Assembly: GCA_041395385.1 (NCBI GenBank)
Contig: JAWLAN010000010.1
Location: 62,001-126,000, forward strand
Reading direction: 5' to 3'
Source: JAJVHZ01 sp041395385
GTDB taxonomy: Bacteria > Pseudomonadota > Gammaproteobacteria > JAJPIJ01
DNA length: 64,000 bases
The translations under genes were made by a program, and so were the position numbers. Shown here one piece after another: positions 63,481 to 64,000 of this stretch (positions are counted from its first letter, which is position 1; each line of letters opens with the position of its first letter). The notes beneath the pieces are model-generated. The model was not told the DNA's origin. It worked only from the letters and a program-made list of their open reading frames with translations, and made no database searches.

Positions 63481-64000
63481 ATGACAGAGTCCAAGCGCCG
63501 CATCCTGGTCACCAGCGCCCTGCCGTATGCCAACGGCAGCATCCACCTGGGGCACCTCGTGGAGTACATCCAGACGGACATCTGGGTGCGCTTCCAGAAG
63601 ATGCGCGGCCACGAGGTGCATTACGTCTGCGCCGACGACAACCACGGCACGCCGATCATGCTGCGCGCCGACAGCGAGGGGATCACGCCCGAGCAGTTGA
63701 TTGGACGGGTCTATGAGGAGCACAAGCGCGACTTCGCGGACTTCCTGGTGGAGTTCGACAACTATCACCAGACGCATTCCCCGGAGACGCGGGCCTACGC
63801 CGAGGACATCTACCGCAAGCTGCGAGACCGCGAGCCGAGCCTGATCGCGACCCGCAGCGTCGAGCAGTTCTACGATCCGGTCAAGGCGATGTTCCTGCCG
63901 GATCGCTACATCAAGGGCGAGTGCCCGAAATGCGGCGCCAAGGATCAGTATGGAGATTCCTGTGAAGTCTGCGGTGCGACCTACGCGCCCACGGATCTGA
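63481..64000 (+). CDS. metG: Methionyl-tRNA synthetase, 5' part (runs off the window)
   Basis: The first ~173 codons of MetRS. Class I signature HLGHL at residues ~20-24 after RRILVTSALPYANGSI; VCADDNHGTPIM is the usual methionine-site region; a zinc knuckle begins CPKCGAKDQYGDSCEVCG. The frame is open to the last base. The upstream partner apbC is divergent. Confidence 0.95.
   Translation, partial: MTESKRRILVTSALPYANGSIHLGHLVEYIQTDIWVRFQKMRGHEVHYVCADDNHGTPIMLRADSEGITPEQLIGRVYEEHKRDFADFLVEFDNYHQTHSPETRAYAEDIYRKLRDREPSLIATRSVEQFYDPVKAMFLPDRYIKGECPKCGAKDQYGDSCEVCGATYAPTDL

Overview
The window is a GC-rich stretch of bacterial chromosome, almost fully coding, with short intergenic gaps. Gene content points to a gammaproteobacterium: lptD-surA-pdxA-rsmA, lgt-thyA-folA, apaG-apaH, ubiK, comM, a fused cysG, mpl and fused CNB/rhodanese proteins. 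The GC content, the TusA/siroheme genes and the DUF3579 gene fit a Chromatiales/Ectothiorhodospiraceae-like lineage, but this placement is inference. I see no tRNA, rRNA, prophage, IS element or CRISPR array.

Layout. 1-10 kb: end of a HEAT-like protein, a Na+/H+ antiporter-family protein, a glycine-rich small protein, ssb, a YajR-type MFS transporter, uvrA, a sorbosone-dehydrogenase-like protein, a GNAT enzyme and a PfkB kinase. 10-19 kb: pgaC-pgaD without pgaA/pgaB, a DUF255 thioredoxin-like protein, a double CNB/degenerate rhodanese protein, a Rossmann-GGDEF fusion, and lgt-thyA-folA. 19-28 kb: an EamA transporter, a histidine kinase/receiver pair, apaH-apaG, an SPFH protein, a CBS protein, a DUF3579 protein, comM and ubiK. 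28-44 kb is a nitrogen island. It holds glnK-amtB behind a near-consensus sigma-54 promoter with two NtrC sites, then a GlnT/GlxB/GlxC/GlxD/XRE-cupin operon. Divergent to that operon is a set of three small membrane proteins, an ethanolamine-permease-like APC transporter and UspA, followed by a second glnK-amtB pair, a CNB-CNB-rhodanese protein and aroE. 44-52 kb: an AT-rich gap with DnaA boxes, then rsmA, pdxA, surA, lptD, an SDR and an HDOD protein. 52.6-56.7 kb is a patch where four genes (FAH family, mpl, a membrane protein and ispG) carry many frameshifts, which looks more like sequence error than decay. 57-64 kb: a periplasmic protein, mak, lspA, cysG, tusA, dcd, apbC and the 5' part of metG.

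How the genes work together. The nitrogen island is the most interesting part. GlnT-family enzymes gamma-glutamylate ammonia or small amines, and GlxB/C/D are homologous to the N-methylglutamate synthase subunits and to split glutamate synthase. The divergent operon supplies an amine-type permease with three unassigned small membrane proteins behind a hairpin-rich leader. I infer an amine uptake and gamma-glutamyl transfer system placed between two PII/Amt ammonium modules. A second theme is nucleotide signalling: three CNB-domain proteins, a GGDEF protein with an intact inhibitory site, and the c-di-GMP-responsive PgaCD synthase.
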